DNA of 64,000 nucleotides from Terriglobia bacterium (GCA_021325275.1 JAJPHL010000054.1:62001-126000); one strand, 5' to 3'. Numbered from the stretch's first letter, positions 34,921 through 43,126 are shown. Notes: generated by a model from the sequence alone, not told the origin. A program made the numbers and translations.

Positions 34921-35820
34921 TTAGCGGTTCAGCCACATCTTCATCGTGCGCGTCACCAGGTCGGAGGCGTCCTGCTGCACGAAATGTCCGGCGCCGGGGA
35001 TCGTTACCAGTGTGAAATCGCTATCGAGATAGTCCCAGGTGTTGTTCAACGCGCCCGGCAACAACGCGGTGTCGCCGAGGCCATGGATCATCAGCACGGG
35101 CATCTTCACGTGAATCACGGGCGAGGTGTCCTCCGTGTACGGCTCGCGCGGATAGTTGCGCTTGTAGTAGTTCAGCATCGCTTCCATGTCGGAGCGCTTC
35201 AGCGCTTCAACGTATTTCTTTTTCACTTCGGGATCTTTCACCCAAAACGTAAGCTGCTCAGCGGTGACGTGTTGCGCGGCGTCGGGTTTTTGGAAATTGC
35301 GCGCGTATAGCGCGTTGGCTTGCTGCTTGGGATTGGTGGCCAGCTCGTGATTGAGTCCGCGCGGATGCGGCAGATTGCAGATGATCAGCTTGTCCGTTTT
35401 TTCCGGCATGGTCATCGCGAAGGTCCAAGCGACGAGGCCGCCCCAATCGTGTCCCACAATGATCGCTTTCTCACGGCCCAAGTGTTTCAGCACCGCGGCA
35501 ACGTCGCCGACCAGCAAACGCAGATCGTAATTCTCGACGCCCTGTGGCTTGTCGCTCAAGTTGTAGCCGCGTTGATCGATCGCCACCACTTGATAGTTCG
35601 GCGACAGCGCTTCCATCTGATCGCGCCACGTGTACCAAAAATCGGGGAAGCCGTGAATCATCAGAATCAGCGGACCTTTGCCGATCGACGCGTAGTGGAT
35701 TTTCACGCCGTTGGAATCGGCGTAACCGTGTTCGACTTTTTTCTCGAAGTCGGGTGACGCCGCGAAGGCCGTGAGCGAAAGGACGCCGCAGCACGCAAGT
35801 GCCAACAAGACGATTCTCAT
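34921..35820 (-). CDS. Alpha/beta hydrolase, epoxide hydrolase-like, exported
   Basis: A 299-residue protein with a signal peptide ([21 protein letters not shown]) and the epoxide-hydrolase/haloalkane-dehalogenase pattern: [13 protein letters not shown], nucleophile Asp125 in GHDWGG, a second acidic residue in [10 protein letters not shown] and the catalytic His in GAGHFVQQD. It is likely to hydrolyse an epoxide or ester in the periplasm. I use ATG 35820; the open frame continues to 35865 but only through repeat DNA. PhzF-like and hydrolase genes lie 5 bases apart and probably form one transcript. Confidence 0.9.
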   Translation of the reverse strand: MRIVLLALACCGVLSLTAFAASPDFEKKVEHGYADSNGVKIHYASIGKGPLILMIHGFPDFWYTWRDQMEALSPNYQVVAIDQRGYNLSDKPQGVENYDLRLLVGDVAAVLKHLGREKAIIVGHDWGGLVAWTFAMTMPEKTDKLIICNLPHPRGLNHELATNPKQQANALYARNFQKPDAAQHVTAEQLTFWVKDPEVKKKYVEALKRSDMEAMLNYYKRNYPREPYTEDTSPVIHVKMPVLMIHGLGDTALLPGALNNTWDYLDSDFTLVTIPGAGHFVQQDASDLVTRTMKMWLNR

Positions 35821-35854
35821 GGGCACATGATACCTCCATTCGGCTAGGCCGAAA

Positions 35855-35990
35855 GCAAAAGGCAAATCAAAAATCGAAAATCAAAAGGCAAAAGGCAAAA
35901 GTGAAAAACCTGAGCTTGAAACGGATAGCGGAAAGAACTCCTTTTTTCTCTGTGTGCTCTGTGTGCTCGGTGACCACTGTGTCAAAGGAC
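35855..35990. repeat. Composite repeat: GGCAAAA array plus CACAGAG hairpin arm (R3)
   Basis: A degenerate GCAAAAG array (35855-35904, ending AAAAGTGAAAAACC) is followed by CTCTGTGTGCTCTGTG (about 35948-35967), fusing the two repeat families seen separately elsewhere. It fills most of the 171-base gap between the DUF2062 and hydrolase genes. Confidence 0.85.
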
Positions 35991-35991
35991 G

Positions 35992-36450
35992 CTAGGCGTT
36001 TTTCGCCGCCTTCCTCAGCAGTGGCGCGAGGATCGCGTAGAGCAACATGGCGGTCAATGGGGCGACCAGCGTCCATGCGGTGATCGCGTGGATGCCCGAG
36101 CGCCATAGTTGTTTCGTGGCGGCCCACGCGCCGGCTCGCACCAATTCGAGCAGTTGAGTTGTGTTCAAAGGAAGGCGTGGCGCGCGATAAATCGCTTCAC
36201 CGAGACGGATGAAGGGCATCAACAGCAGGATTTGCAGCGGATAGACGAGCCAGTTCACCAGTTGAATGGCCGGCAGATTCAATCGCAGAGCAATGGCCGC
36301 TGCCGCGCACAGCGCCGTGGTCGAGCCAAGCACCGGAAAAACGCCCAGCGCCACGCCCACCGCGATGCTCAGCGCGATTTTCTCGGGGGTGATGCCTTGC
36401 TTCAGAAGTGCGAAGATCGGATCGGCGACCTTGCGGCGAAACCATTTCAT
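35992..36450 (-). CDS. DUF2062 domain membrane protein
   Basis: A 152-residue protein with a basic N-terminus (MKWFRRKVADPIFALLKQG) and three hydrophobic helices, matching DUF2062: SPEKIALSIAVGVALGVFPV-like block, then LNLPAIQLVNWLVYPLQ. Function unknown; some members are linked with glycosyltransferase or lipid genes. It lies 45 bases after uppS on the same strand, consistent with an envelope-lipid role. Confidence 0.9.
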   Translation of the reverse strand: MKWFRRKVADPIFALLKQGITPEKIALSIAVGVALGVFPVLGSTTALCAAAAIALRLNLPAIQLVNWLVYPLQILLLMPFIRLGEAIYRAPRLPLNTTQLLELVRAGAWAATKQLWRSGIHAITAWTLVAPLTAMLLYAILAPLLRKAAKNA

Positions 36451-36495
36451 GGGCGGATTGTTTCATCATACACTCGGCCGCATTCCGAAGTGCGT

Positions 36496-37224
36496 TCACC
36501 CAGCCCTCGCTTCGCTCGGTTCGGGGATCGCACCGAAGCGCCTTTGACGCGACTCGAATTCGCGTAGCGCAGCGTCCAAATGCGCCGCCGAGAACTCGGG
36601 CCACATCGCGGTCGTGAACACCAGCTCCGCGTAGGCGCACTCCCACAGCATGAAGTCGCTCAAACGCAACTCGCCGCCGGTGCGAATCAAGAGATCGACG
36701 TCGGGTGCAGGGACCGCCGAATGAATCGTGGCCTGCATCAGAAGCGCAAAGGTGTCGCGCGGATTCGTATCGGTGCGATTCACGCCCGGACGACCGAAGT
36801 CGTGCCAGGCCACGGCGGCGCTCAGAATGGCGTCGCGCGAGGAGTAGTCGACGGCGATGCGCAACAGCATGGCGTCGCCCGCCGCGGTGAACGCTTCGGC
36901 GTCCTCGATGGTGCGGAGGAGCGGGGCATCGAGGCGATCGCGGCGGCCGATGATCGTGAGTCGAATGCCGTTCTGCGCGCAGCACACCATTTCCTGCATC
37001 AGAAACGAGCGGAACAAACTCATCAACGCGCGCACTTCGTCCGGAGGACGCTTCCAGTTGTCGCCGGAGAACGCGAAGAGCGTCAGCACGTTGACGCCGT
37101 GGGAGCGTGCCGCCTCCACCGCGCGCCGCGCGGCGTTGGCGCCCTCGCGATGCCCGAACGCGCGCGTCTGACCCTGCGCTTGGGCCCAGCGGCCGTTGCC
37201 ATCCATCACAATTGCTACGTGCAT
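36496..37224 (-). CDS. uppS: Isoprenyl transferase (undecaprenyl diphosphate synthase)
   Basis: A 242-residue cis-prenyltransferase making the C55 carrier lipid for peptidoglycan and other wall polymers. The catalytic Asp-containing motif opens the protein (HVAIVMDGNGRWAQAQG), followed by GHREGANAARRAVEAA, LFAFSGDNWKRP and the RTGGELRLSDFMLWECAYAE block. ATG 37224 is chosen because GAGGAG lies 8 bases upstream and the domain begins immediately; a 12-codon upstream extension looks non-coding. Shorter at the N-terminus than E. coli UppS. Confidence 0.96.
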   Translation of the reverse strand: MHVAIVMDGNGRWAQAQGQTRAFGHREGANAARRAVEAARSHGVNVLTLFAFSGDNWKRPPDEVRALMSLFRSFLMQEMVCCAQNGIRLTIIGRRDRLDAPLLRTIEDAEAFTAAGDAMLLRIAVDYSSRDAILSAAVAWHDFGRPGVNRTDTNPRDTFALLMQATIHSAVPAPDVDLLIRTGGELRLSDFMLWECAYAELVFTTAMWPEFSAAHLDAALREFESRQRRFGAIPEPSEARAG

Positions 37225-37269
37225 ATAGTGCTCCTCATACAAAAGTACTCTGCCAAACAAAGCAATGAG

Positions 37270-37304
37270 TCAAAGCAAAGGCGCGAGCCGCGAAGCTCGC
37301 GCCT
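37270..37304 (-). terminator. Intrinsic terminator after the winged-helix regulator
   Basis: AGGCGCGAGC (37279-37288) pairs with GCTCGCGCCT (37295-37304) around CGCGAA. On the minus strand it is followed by TTTGCTTTGA. It lies just beyond the regulator's stop and upstream of uppS. Confidence 0.75.
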
Positions 37305-37309
37305 GAAAC

Positions 37310-37723
37310 CTACCCGCGGGTTGCGCGGATGAGCGCTTCCATGTGATTCAAATACCGGTCGAGCGAGCGCCGCCCGTTCGCGGTGAGGCGATACGCTGTT
37401 TTCGGCATGCGCCCCTCGAAGGATTTCACGCAGGCGATGTATTCGGCCTCTTCCAGCTTGCGCGCGTGGACGCTCAGGTTGCCGTCGGTGGTGTCGAGCA
37501 GCGCTTTCAGGTCGTTGAACGTGAGGGATTCGTTGACGGCCAGCGCGCTGACAATGCCCAAGCGGATGCGCTCGTGAATCAAGCGGTCGAGTTCCGGCAT
37601 CGCACCCTCGATGGCCGCTCCCGAAACCACTTCGAAACCCTTGGACTCTTTTCCCTTGGGCTTGCGCGCAGTGGCGCGCGTTGTCGATTCTTTCGCCGTC
37701 GCTTTGGCTAACGCCTTTGACAT
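37310..37723 (-). CDS. Winged-helix transcriptional regulator
   Basis: A 137-residue protein: a Lys/Thr/Ala-rich basic N-terminal tail (about residues 1-28) then a winged-helix domain of the ArsR/MarR-like HTH_27 type (RIRLGIVSALAVNESLTFNDLKALLDTTDGNLSVHARKLEEA) and a C-terminal helix. A perfect AGGAGG lies 7 bases before ATG 37723. It follows a membrane protein gene on the same strand, and a palindrome near that operon's promoter (38462-38476) may be its operator. Ligand unknown. Confidence 0.92.
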   Translation of the reverse strand: MSKALAKATAKESTTRATARKPKGKESKGFEVVSGAAIEGAMPELDRLIHERIRLGIVSALAVNESLTFNDLKALLDTTDGNLSVHARKLEEAEYIACVKSFEGRMPKTAYRLTANGRRSLDRYLNHMEALIRATRG

Positions 37724-37754
37724 TACGAACCTCCTGGGATCACGCCAGCCGCCC

Positions 37755-37816
37755 TGTGTTTTTCTGGCGCCACGGCGATCCGCCGTGTCTTTTTCTGGCG
37801 CCACGGCTATCCGCCG
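37755..37816. repeat. Two direct copies of a 31-base TGGCGCCACGG repeat
   Basis: Two units with period 31 contain TTTTTCTGGCGCCACGGC followed by ATCCGCCGTGTC; each includes an internal hairpin (CACGGC/GCCGTG). They differ by a single G/T in the loop plus a change near the start. The second copy supplies the last codons of the upstream membrane protein gene. Confidence 0.85.
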
Positions 37817-38421
37817 TGTCTTCGCGCGATCAAAACTCCAAAGACAATTTGCAAGCCGCCGAAACCCGCGGCCATGAACCAATTTCCCCACGCCGGCGGA
37901 CAGAACAGCGCCACCGTTCCGAGCAGCATCAAACTCGCGCCCATTACCGGCACGATCGGCACAGAAAACGCGCCGCCGGTCACCACCGCCGTTCCGTAGC
38001 ACAGCAACCACAGCGGCGGCAAGACGCTCAGCAATCCCGCTTGATACAGCGGCGGCGTCAACAACGCGCCCGCCAAGAGCGGTGGCAGCAAGCTCAGCGC
38101 AAATTTTCTCCCGGGACCCGAGAACAGCGCGACGCTGTTGCGCCGGGCTTTACGATCGAGCGCAAAGGCGCCGATCCCTACCGCAACGAACGCCGCCACC
38201 AGCCACACGCCCAGCCACGAGGCGCCCGATGTGCGCGCGGCCACGAGCGATGCCGCCAGGGCCGTCACGCCCATGCCCACGCCGCCCCATCCGGGTACGG
38301 CGGTGAACGACGAGGCGCGTTCCATGGTCTCGCGGATGAACCGCAAGTTGTCCAGAGCGCGATCATGCAGTCCCGGCACTTCATGGATTTGCCGCGGCGG
38401 CAGGCGATCGGGAGAGAACAT
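37807..38421 (-). CDS. Membrane protein of unknown function, partner of the winged-helix regulator
   Basis: A 204-residue inner-membrane protein with about six hydrophobic segments after a soluble N-terminal stretch (PGLHDRALDNLRFIRETMERASSFTAVPGWG). I recognise the arrangement as one that recurs in Acidobacteriota next to winged-helix regulators, but not a function. The C-terminal RRHGG and stop come from the TGGCGCCACGG repeat. A strong sigma-70 promoter ends only 7 bases before its ATG, suggesting a leaderless message. It is probably an input or output partner of the regulator. Confidence 0.82.
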   Translation of the reverse strand: MFSPDRLPPRQIHEVPGLHDRALDNLRFIRETMERASSFTAVPGWGGVGMGVTALAASLVAARTSGASWLGVWLVAAFVAVGIGAFALDRKARRNSVALFSGPGRKFALSLLPPLLAGALLTPPLYQAGLLSVLPPLWLLCYGTAVVTGGAFSVPIVPVMGASLMLLGTVALFCPPAWGNWFMAAGFGGLQIVFGVLIARRHGG

Positions 38422-38428
38422 ATCCCGG

Positions 38429-38458
38429 AGTATACAGAGACGGCGCGCTGCATGTCAA
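38429..38458 (-). promoter_or_regulatory. Strong sigma-70 promoter, likely leaderless transcript
   Basis: On the minus strand TTGACA (38458-38453), 18-base spacer, TATACT (38434-38429). The start would fall at about 38422, directly before the ATG at 38421. Confidence 0.72.
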
Positions 38459-38461
38459 GTA

Positions 38462-38476
38462 CTTTGTAATATAAAG
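38462..38476. promoter_or_regulatory. Palindromic putative operator upstream of the regulator operon
   Basis: CTTTGTAATATAAAG is a 15-base palindrome with one mismatched pair, lying directly upstream of the -35 box at 38453-38458. The location suits a binding site for the winged-helix regulator encoded in the same operon. Inference only. Confidence 0.5.
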
Positions 38477-38508
38477 CATGAAAGGAAATCGGGCACGCAC
38501 GAACCTTC

Positions 38509-38692
38509 TTTAACACGAAGATCACAGAGAACCCAGAGGACACAGAGAAAAACCACAAAACCAAATAACAAGATGGGCACTCTCGAAAACTGGATGAGCA
38601 GGATGAAGACCGCAGCACTCGATGGGAGATCCTGTGAGCGTTTCTTGTCTTTCTCCGTGTCCTCTGTGTCCTCTGTGATCTCGGTGTCAAAG
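38509..38692. repeat. CACAGAG hairpin repeat element R4 with 95-base interior
   Basis: Left arm AACACGAAGATCACAGAGAA through GACACAGAGAAA (38511-38550) and right arm TTTCTCCGTGTCCTCTGTG through ATCTCGGTGTCAAAG (38650-38692) are inverted copies. The interior (38551-38649) includes GATGGGCACTCTCGAAAACTGG and holds no convincing gene. The element occupies most of the 298-base gap 38422-38719; the rest holds the promoter and operator noted above. Confidence 0.85.
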
Positions 38693-38719
38693 ACGCGGTG
38701 GGACCAGGGGAGCGGACGC

Positions 38720-40297
38720 CTAGAAATCCAGGTTGCCGCCGCCGTATTGGGCGTTCCGCAATACGGTCAAGCGCATGCGCGCCTCGGCGGCCATGGGATC
38801 GTTGGGCGCCTTCTCGAGGAACGTCTCAAACGCCTTCATGGCCTTGTGGTAGGAACCTTTTTCCATTGTCGAGCGGCGGGTGCCGTCGGGCTTCTGCAGC
38901 GCCTTGTACCAATACGCGAGCGCCAGATGGAAATACAACTGCGGCGTCTCGGGGTTCTGCTTCACCGCTTCTTCCAGCGTGTCGACCGCCTTGGGATATT
39001 CCTTCGCTTGCATGAGCTGCTGCGCCTGCTTTATGAATCCATCGACGTCGTGCGCGCCGGGCGCGGGCGGCGCGGCAGCTTGCGCGTTCTTCTTGTTCTT
39101 GTCTTCCTTCGGCGGGGGCTGCGTCTTCTTGTTCGACGCGATTACGGGCGGCGCGACGGGCGCCGGAGGCGGCAGCGCCGGCGACCACAGCCACGCCGAG
39201 CGAATCGGGGCGAGTTTCGCGTTGATCGCGGGGATCGGCGGACGCACGCTCGCGTTCCACATCCACGACGCGCGCACGGCGGGCAGCTTTGTCGCGAGCG
39301 TGTCCGGTGGAGGTCCGACCGTTTCGTCGCGATACAAGGCCATGGTCGATTCGCGTGGCGAAGTGAGTCGCGCTTTCCACGGAACGTTGGGAGGCGGCGC
39401 GGCCTTCGCGGCTTTCACCGCTGGTTCCGGAGCCTTTGGTTCGGGCTTCGGCTTCTCCTTATCCTTCGATTTGGCGTTGGTGCGCGGAACCACGGGCGCC
39501 TCGATGCGCGGCGGTCCAATCGCGGCGTCTTTGAACACGGAGGCCGATGGCGGCTCGGGCGGCGCGGCAGGTTTTTCCGATGGCGACGGCGCCTGTATGG
39601 GCGGTTCCGCGGCCGGGATTGTTGCGGCCGGCGTCGCGGGGCGACCACGCACGCCCGGCGCGGGCTGCGCTTCTTCCGATTTCACCGCCGGCGCGGGCTT
39701 CACCGGCGGCACTCCCGCCGCCACGTCGACCATCGCGATCATGTCGCCGAGCGGGCGGCCGGCTAGAGTGTCGCCGTCTTGCGCGATGATGGCGATCAAT
39801 TGTCCTTGGGTTGAGAGCAGCGGGCCGCCGCGATACTGCGGCGGCAGTGCGGGAGTGATCTGCCAGCGCAGCGAGTCGCCCGATCCTACCGGATGCAGGC
39901 GCACGACGCGGCGATCCACCTGAAACGCTTTCGGTGCGCCGCCGGCTACCGCGTCGATGTCGCCGCGCGGAGAAGTGTCGCGCGCCGCGGGCGCCAGCGA
40001 CACGATGGTTCCGTGATGCGCGGTCATCGGCAGCACGGCCACGCCGTTGAACTGCTGCACCTGCGCCATGACCGTTTCGAGGATTTCGCCGTCGGAAAAC
40101 GCGATAGCGATTTCGCGTGCGCGTCCCACGGCTCCAGCGTCCGTCAAAACCATTCGGCCGTCGCCGACCACCACGCCCGAAAAATATCCGTCTTGTTTGG
40201 GGCCATAATTAATGGCCACTTGTACGATGCCCGAAGCCGGTTCCTGCGCGAAGCCAAACGACGTTAGTAACAACGCGAGACAGAATAAGCGTTTCAT
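38720..40297 (-). CDS. Exported pseudo-trypsin-like domain protein with Pro-rich linker and TPR tail
   Basis: A 525-residue protein: signal peptide (MKRLFCLALLLTSFGFA), an HtrA/S1-like beta-barrel region (about 20-195), a Pro/Ala/Lys-rich linker (about 195-400) and C-terminal TPR repeats (about 405-515). The protease-like part follows the HtrA plan (VLTDAG in place of LTNAHV, and PQYRGGPLLSTQGQLIAI in place of GNSGGPL), so both the catalytic His and Ser are absent: a probable binding module. The ATG overlaps the BlaI-like stop. Last gene of the SurA-YhaM-BlaI unit. Confidence 0.83.
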   Translation of the reverse strand: MKRLFCLALLLTSFGFAQEPASGIVQVAINYGPKQDGYFSGVVVGDGRMVLTDAGAVGRAREIAIAFSDGEILETVMAQVQQFNGVAVLPMTAHHGTIVSLAPAARDTSPRGDIDAVAGGAPKAFQVDRRVVRLHPVGSGDSLRWQITPALPPQYRGGPLLSTQGQLIAIIAQDGDTLAGRPLGDMIAMVDVAAGVPPVKPAPAVKSEEAQPAPGVRGRPATPAATIPAAEPPIQAPSPSEKPAAPPEPPSASVFKDAAIGPPRIEAPVVPRTNAKSKDKEKPKPEPKAPEPAVKAAKAAPPPNVPWKARLTSPRESTMALYRDETVGPPPDTLATKLPAVRASWMWNASVRPPIPAINAKLAPIRSAWLWSPALPPPAPVAPPVIASNKKTQPPPKEDKNKKNAQAAAPPAPGAHDVDGFIKQAQQLMQAKEYPKAVDTLEEAVKQNPETPQLYFHLALAYWYKALQKPDGTRRSTMEKGSYHKAMKAFETFLEKAPNDPMAAEARMRLTVLRNAQYGGGNLDF

Positions 40298-40746
40298 AAG
40301 AGAGAGTCGTCGAAGGACCTATCGGCAGGAGCTCGCGAGACTTTAATTGCTTCGGGCTCCGGCGTCGGCGCTTTGCGGACGGCCTCGGTACGAGCGGGGA
40401 TGGTTTGAGACGACCGCAGGAAATTCGCGAGCGCTGCGCGCGATCCGTCAAAGTAAATATCGAGCAAGCGTTCCACCGCGTGCTCGCGCGCGTTCTCGCG
40501 CGGCATTTCGGCGTGATAGATATGCACGCGTCCCAGTTTGCGGCGCGAGGCCACACCCTTGCGCGTGAGCCGGTCGAGCACGGTCATCACAGTAGTGTAC
40601 GCCAACTCGCGCTGGGGCTGGAGCAGGCGGCGCACGTCGTGCACGTTGAGATCGCCGTTCACCCAGAGAATGCGCAGGCAGGCGAGCTCCAATTCCGGTA
40701 ACTCTCGTCCGCCTTCGCCGTATGTACGACTGTCGCGGCGTCTCAT
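40294..40746 (-). CDS. BlaI/MecI/CopY family transcriptional repressor
   Basis: A 150-residue winged-helix repressor: LPELELACLRILWVNGDLNVHDVRRLL, then AYTTVMTVLDRLTRKGVASRRKLGRVHIYHA, the classic penicillinase-repressor domain. The C-terminal 50 residues are Pro/Arg-rich and not conserved. BlaI relatives are usually paired with an M56 sensor peptidase (BlaR1), which is absent nearby. It overlaps both neighbours by ATGA (yhaM-like upstream, pseudoprotease downstream), so it may control its own operon. Confidence 0.93.
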   Translation of the reverse strand: MRRRDSRTYGEGGRELPELELACLRILWVNGDLNVHDVRRLLQPQRELAYTTVMTVLDRLTRKGVASRRKLGRVHIYHAEMPRENAREHAVERLLDIYFDGSRAALANFLRSSQTIPARTEAVRKAPTPEPEAIKVSRAPADRSFDDSLL

Positions 40747-41717
40747 GCTTTGCCGCCTTCGCGGAGAAAAACGTCGAGATTCAGCAGCGCGCGATCGAGC
40801 GACGGACAGCGCGCGGTCCATTCCTGCTCGGGCGTTGCCGCATTGGCGGACGCGAGCGTCGCGCGCATCGCTTCCATCTTCGAATCGAGATCGTCGAGGT
40901 AGTGCAACAGCAAGGCCTCGGCGAACAGCGGTTCCTTCGGCGATCCAAACTCCAAGTGACCGTGATGGCTGAGCAGCATGTGTTCGACCAGCACCCGATA
41001 ATTCTCGGGGAATTCCGCCACGCCCGCCATTTTCTCGCGAACCAGCGCCAGGCCTTGCACCAAATGGCCGACCAATTGTCCCGAGTTGGTGTATTGGAAC
41101 GACGTGTCGTAGCTCAGCTCGTGGATTTTTCCGATGTCGTGCAGGATCGCGCCGGTGATCAGCAGATCGCGGCGAATCCAAGCGTAGTGCGAGGCCGCCA
41201 GATCGCACATGCGGCACAGCGATAGCACATGTTCCAACAATCCGCCGCGAAACGCATGATGCATCGACTTGGCGGCGGGCGCGACGAGCAGGCGCGAGGC
41301 GATCGCCTCGTCGCCGAGCACGGCGCCCAGCAGCGCGCCCAAGTGCGGCTGCTTCACACTCTCGGCGATGGCGCGCAAATCGGCCAGCATCTCGCGCGGA
41401 TCGCGCGTGCTCGCCGGTAGGAAGTCGCCGGGCGACGCCTCTTCGGGTCGCGCGAGGCGAAGCTGCATCACGGAAAGCTGCACGCGATTGCGATACGGCT
41501 GGACGCGCCCTTTGACCTTGATGACGTCGCCCGAGGAGAAGTCGGGCAGCGTTTCGAGATTGTCCCACATGCGCGCGTCGAGCGTGCCGGTGGAATCGCC
41601 AAGCACCAGCGACAAATAGCCGTCGCCGGCGCGGTTGGAACGCAGTTCCTTTTGGTGTACGAGGAAAAATCCGGTGATCTCTTCCTGCTGGTGCGCGGGG
41701 AGGTCGCGGATTTTCAC
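40743..41717 (-). CDS. YhaM-like 3'-5' exoribonuclease (OB-fold + HD domain)
   Basis: A 324-residue protein with an N-terminal OB-fold nucleic-acid-binding domain (ITGFFLVHQKELRSNRAGDGYLSLVLGD) and a metal-dependent HD domain (HHAFRGGLLEHVLSLC, TGAILHDIGKIHEL, LLSHHGHLEFG). This is the YhaM layout; YhaM trims RNA or DNA 3' ends in Bacillus. The protein is cytosolic. It follows the SurA-like gene by 27 bases and overlaps the BlaI-like gene. Confidence 0.92.
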   Translation of the reverse strand: MKIRDLPAHQQEEITGFFLVHQKELRSNRAGDGYLSLVLGDSTGTLDARMWDNLETLPDFSSGDVIKVKGRVQPYRNRVQLSVMQLRLARPEEASPGDFLPASTRDPREMLADLRAIAESVKQPHLGALLGAVLGDEAIASRLLVAPAAKSMHHAFRGGLLEHVLSLCRMCDLAASHYAWIRRDLLITGAILHDIGKIHELSYDTSFQYTNSGQLVGHLVQGLALVREKMAGVAEFPENYRVLVEHMLLSHHGHLEFGSPKEPLFAEALLLHYLDDLDSKMEAMRATLASANAATPEQEWTARCPSLDRALLNLDVFLREGGKA

Positions 41718-41744
41718 GAGGTGGTCTTGCGGCCTAGGCGGCCG

Positions 41745-42995
41745 TTACGGCTTGCCGGTGCCGGTGGAGGGCGTGGGCGAAGAGGGCGCCGCCGACGGCG
41801 TGCTCTCAGGCGCGGCGGACACCGGGATCGATCCCACCCAAGTCCACGGCTTGTAGAACTTGCGTCCGCTTTCTTTCTTGGCGCGCGCCACCGTGGTGGT
41901 GAGATCTTCCACCGGCGCGTCCACCGGAATCAAGTGCGCGGAGGTGGTTTCCTTGAGCTGGCCTTTTTCGTCGCGCGGCGCGCCAGTGTCAACGTAGCCC
42001 GAGCGAATTTCCATGTATGCTTCGTCGCGCAGCTTGGTGAGATAATCGCGCAGCTTCGGCTGCATCTGCTGCATGTAGAGACGCTCGTGAATCTGCCCGT
42101 CGACTTCCGGTTCCTCGGGAATGCCGGCCGTTTGGTGTTCGGCAATCTTGAAGATGATCCATCCGCTTGCCGTTTGGATGGGATCGGTGATGTCGTTCGT
42201 CTTGGCGGCGAAAACCACTTTCTCGTAGTCCGGCGCAATCTCACCCTTGAGCCAGAAGCGGCCCATGTCGCCGCCGGCCTGCGCGGTGTTCTTGTCGTCC
42301 GATTCGGCCTCGGCGAGTTTGTTGAAGTCCTCGCCTTTGCGGGCCCGCGCCACCAGATCGTTGGCTTTTTTCTGGGCCGCGGCCACGGCTTCCGGATTCT
42401 TGGGATCGGCGCCTACCAGAAGGTCGAACAGCCACACGCGATCGGGATGCTCCATGTCTTTCTTGTGCTCGTTGTAAAACTTGAGGATGTCTTCTTTCGA
42501 AACCTGCACGTGCGATCCCACTTCGCGGTTCACCACTTCGCGCGAAATGATTTGGTTCTTGAGATTGGTCTTCCACTCTTCGAAGTTCATGCCGGTCTGC
42601 TGGACGTATTTTTCCAGCTCTTCCATATCTTTCAGCTTGAACTGTTTGCGATAGCCGTCCATCTGCTTGATGGTGTCGGTTTCGGCGTTGATGCCTTCGT
42701 CTTTGCCTTTTTGCAGCAGCAGTTGCTGGTCGATCAGGTCGCGCAGCAAATCTTTTTCGCGGTTCTGAAACTCGCTTTGCAATTGCACGCCGGTGACGCC
42801 GCGCGATTCGATCTCCTGGCGCAGCACCGCGCGTTGGCGTTCCAGCTCCGACGACGTGATCACTTCGTTGTTCACGCGTGCGATGATCGTTTCCACGATG
42901 TCGGCACCCATGTTTGCAGCGGACACACGCGACGTGGCGGCCCATATCGACAGGGCAATCGCCAAGGATGCGGTCAAACAGGTAGACTTTCGCAT
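41745..42995 (-). CDS. SurA-like peptidylprolyl isomerase (parvulin type)
   Basis: A 416-residue exported chaperone/isomerase: signal peptide (KSTCLTASLAIALSIWAA), a SurA N-terminal helical region (IIARVNNEVITSSELERQRAVLRQEI, about 35-190), one parvulin PpiC domain (about 195-300, with GGDMGRFWLKGEI) and a Pro/Ser-rich C-terminus. SurA delivers outer-membrane proteins through the periplasm. Upstream sequence contains hairpin repeat R5. It heads the SurA-YhaM-BlaI-pseudoprotease run. Confidence 0.93.
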   Translation of the reverse strand: MRKSTCLTASLAIALSIWAATSRVSAANMGADIVETIIARVNNEVITSSELERQRAVLRQEIESRGVTGVQLQSEFQNREKDLLRDLIDQQLLLQKGKDEGINAETDTIKQMDGYRKQFKLKDMEELEKYVQQTGMNFEEWKTNLKNQIISREVVNREVGSHVQVSKEDILKFYNEHKKDMEHPDRVWLFDLLVGADPKNPEAVAAAQKKANDLVARARKGEDFNKLAEAESDDKNTAQAGGDMGRFWLKGEIAPDYEKVVFAAKTNDITDPIQTASGWIIFKIAEHQTAGIPEEPEVDGQIHERLYMQQMQPKLRDYLTKLRDEAYMEIRSGYVDTGAPRDEKGQLKETTSAHLIPVDAPVEDLTTTVARAKKESGRKFYKPWTWVGSIPVSAAPESTPSAAPSSPTPSTGTGKP

Positions 42996-43044
42996 ATTGA
43001 GGCTATTCTAGCTTACGATTGAGAGGAGACGCAAGGATTTAGCC

Positions 43045-43119
43045 GCCGAGACACAGCGGACACCGAGAACGCAAAGACCTGGGTGTTGCTTTTCTCGGTG
43101 CCTTCGGTGTCTCGGTGGC
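43045..43119. repeat. Hairpin repeat element R5 (GACACCGAGAA family)
   Basis: Left arm GCCGAGACAC..GGACACCGAGAA (43045-43069) and right arm TTCTCGGTGCC..GGTGTCTCGGTGGC (43092-43119) pair around a 22-base loop. It lies between the divergent SurA-like gene and the Cys-rich protein gene and may overlap their promoters. Confidence 0.85.
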
Positions 43120-43126
43120 TCATTTT

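Noticed and set aside
37724-38011. N-terminal extension of the winged-helix gene
   Set aside because: It reads through the TGGCGCCACGG repeats and the neighbouring gene; ATG 37723 has a perfect AGGAGG.
40294-40746. Beta-lactam resistance locus from the BlaI-like gene
   Set aside because: No BlaR1-type sensor peptidase or beta-lactamase lies near; the repressor is in a SurA/YhaM operon.
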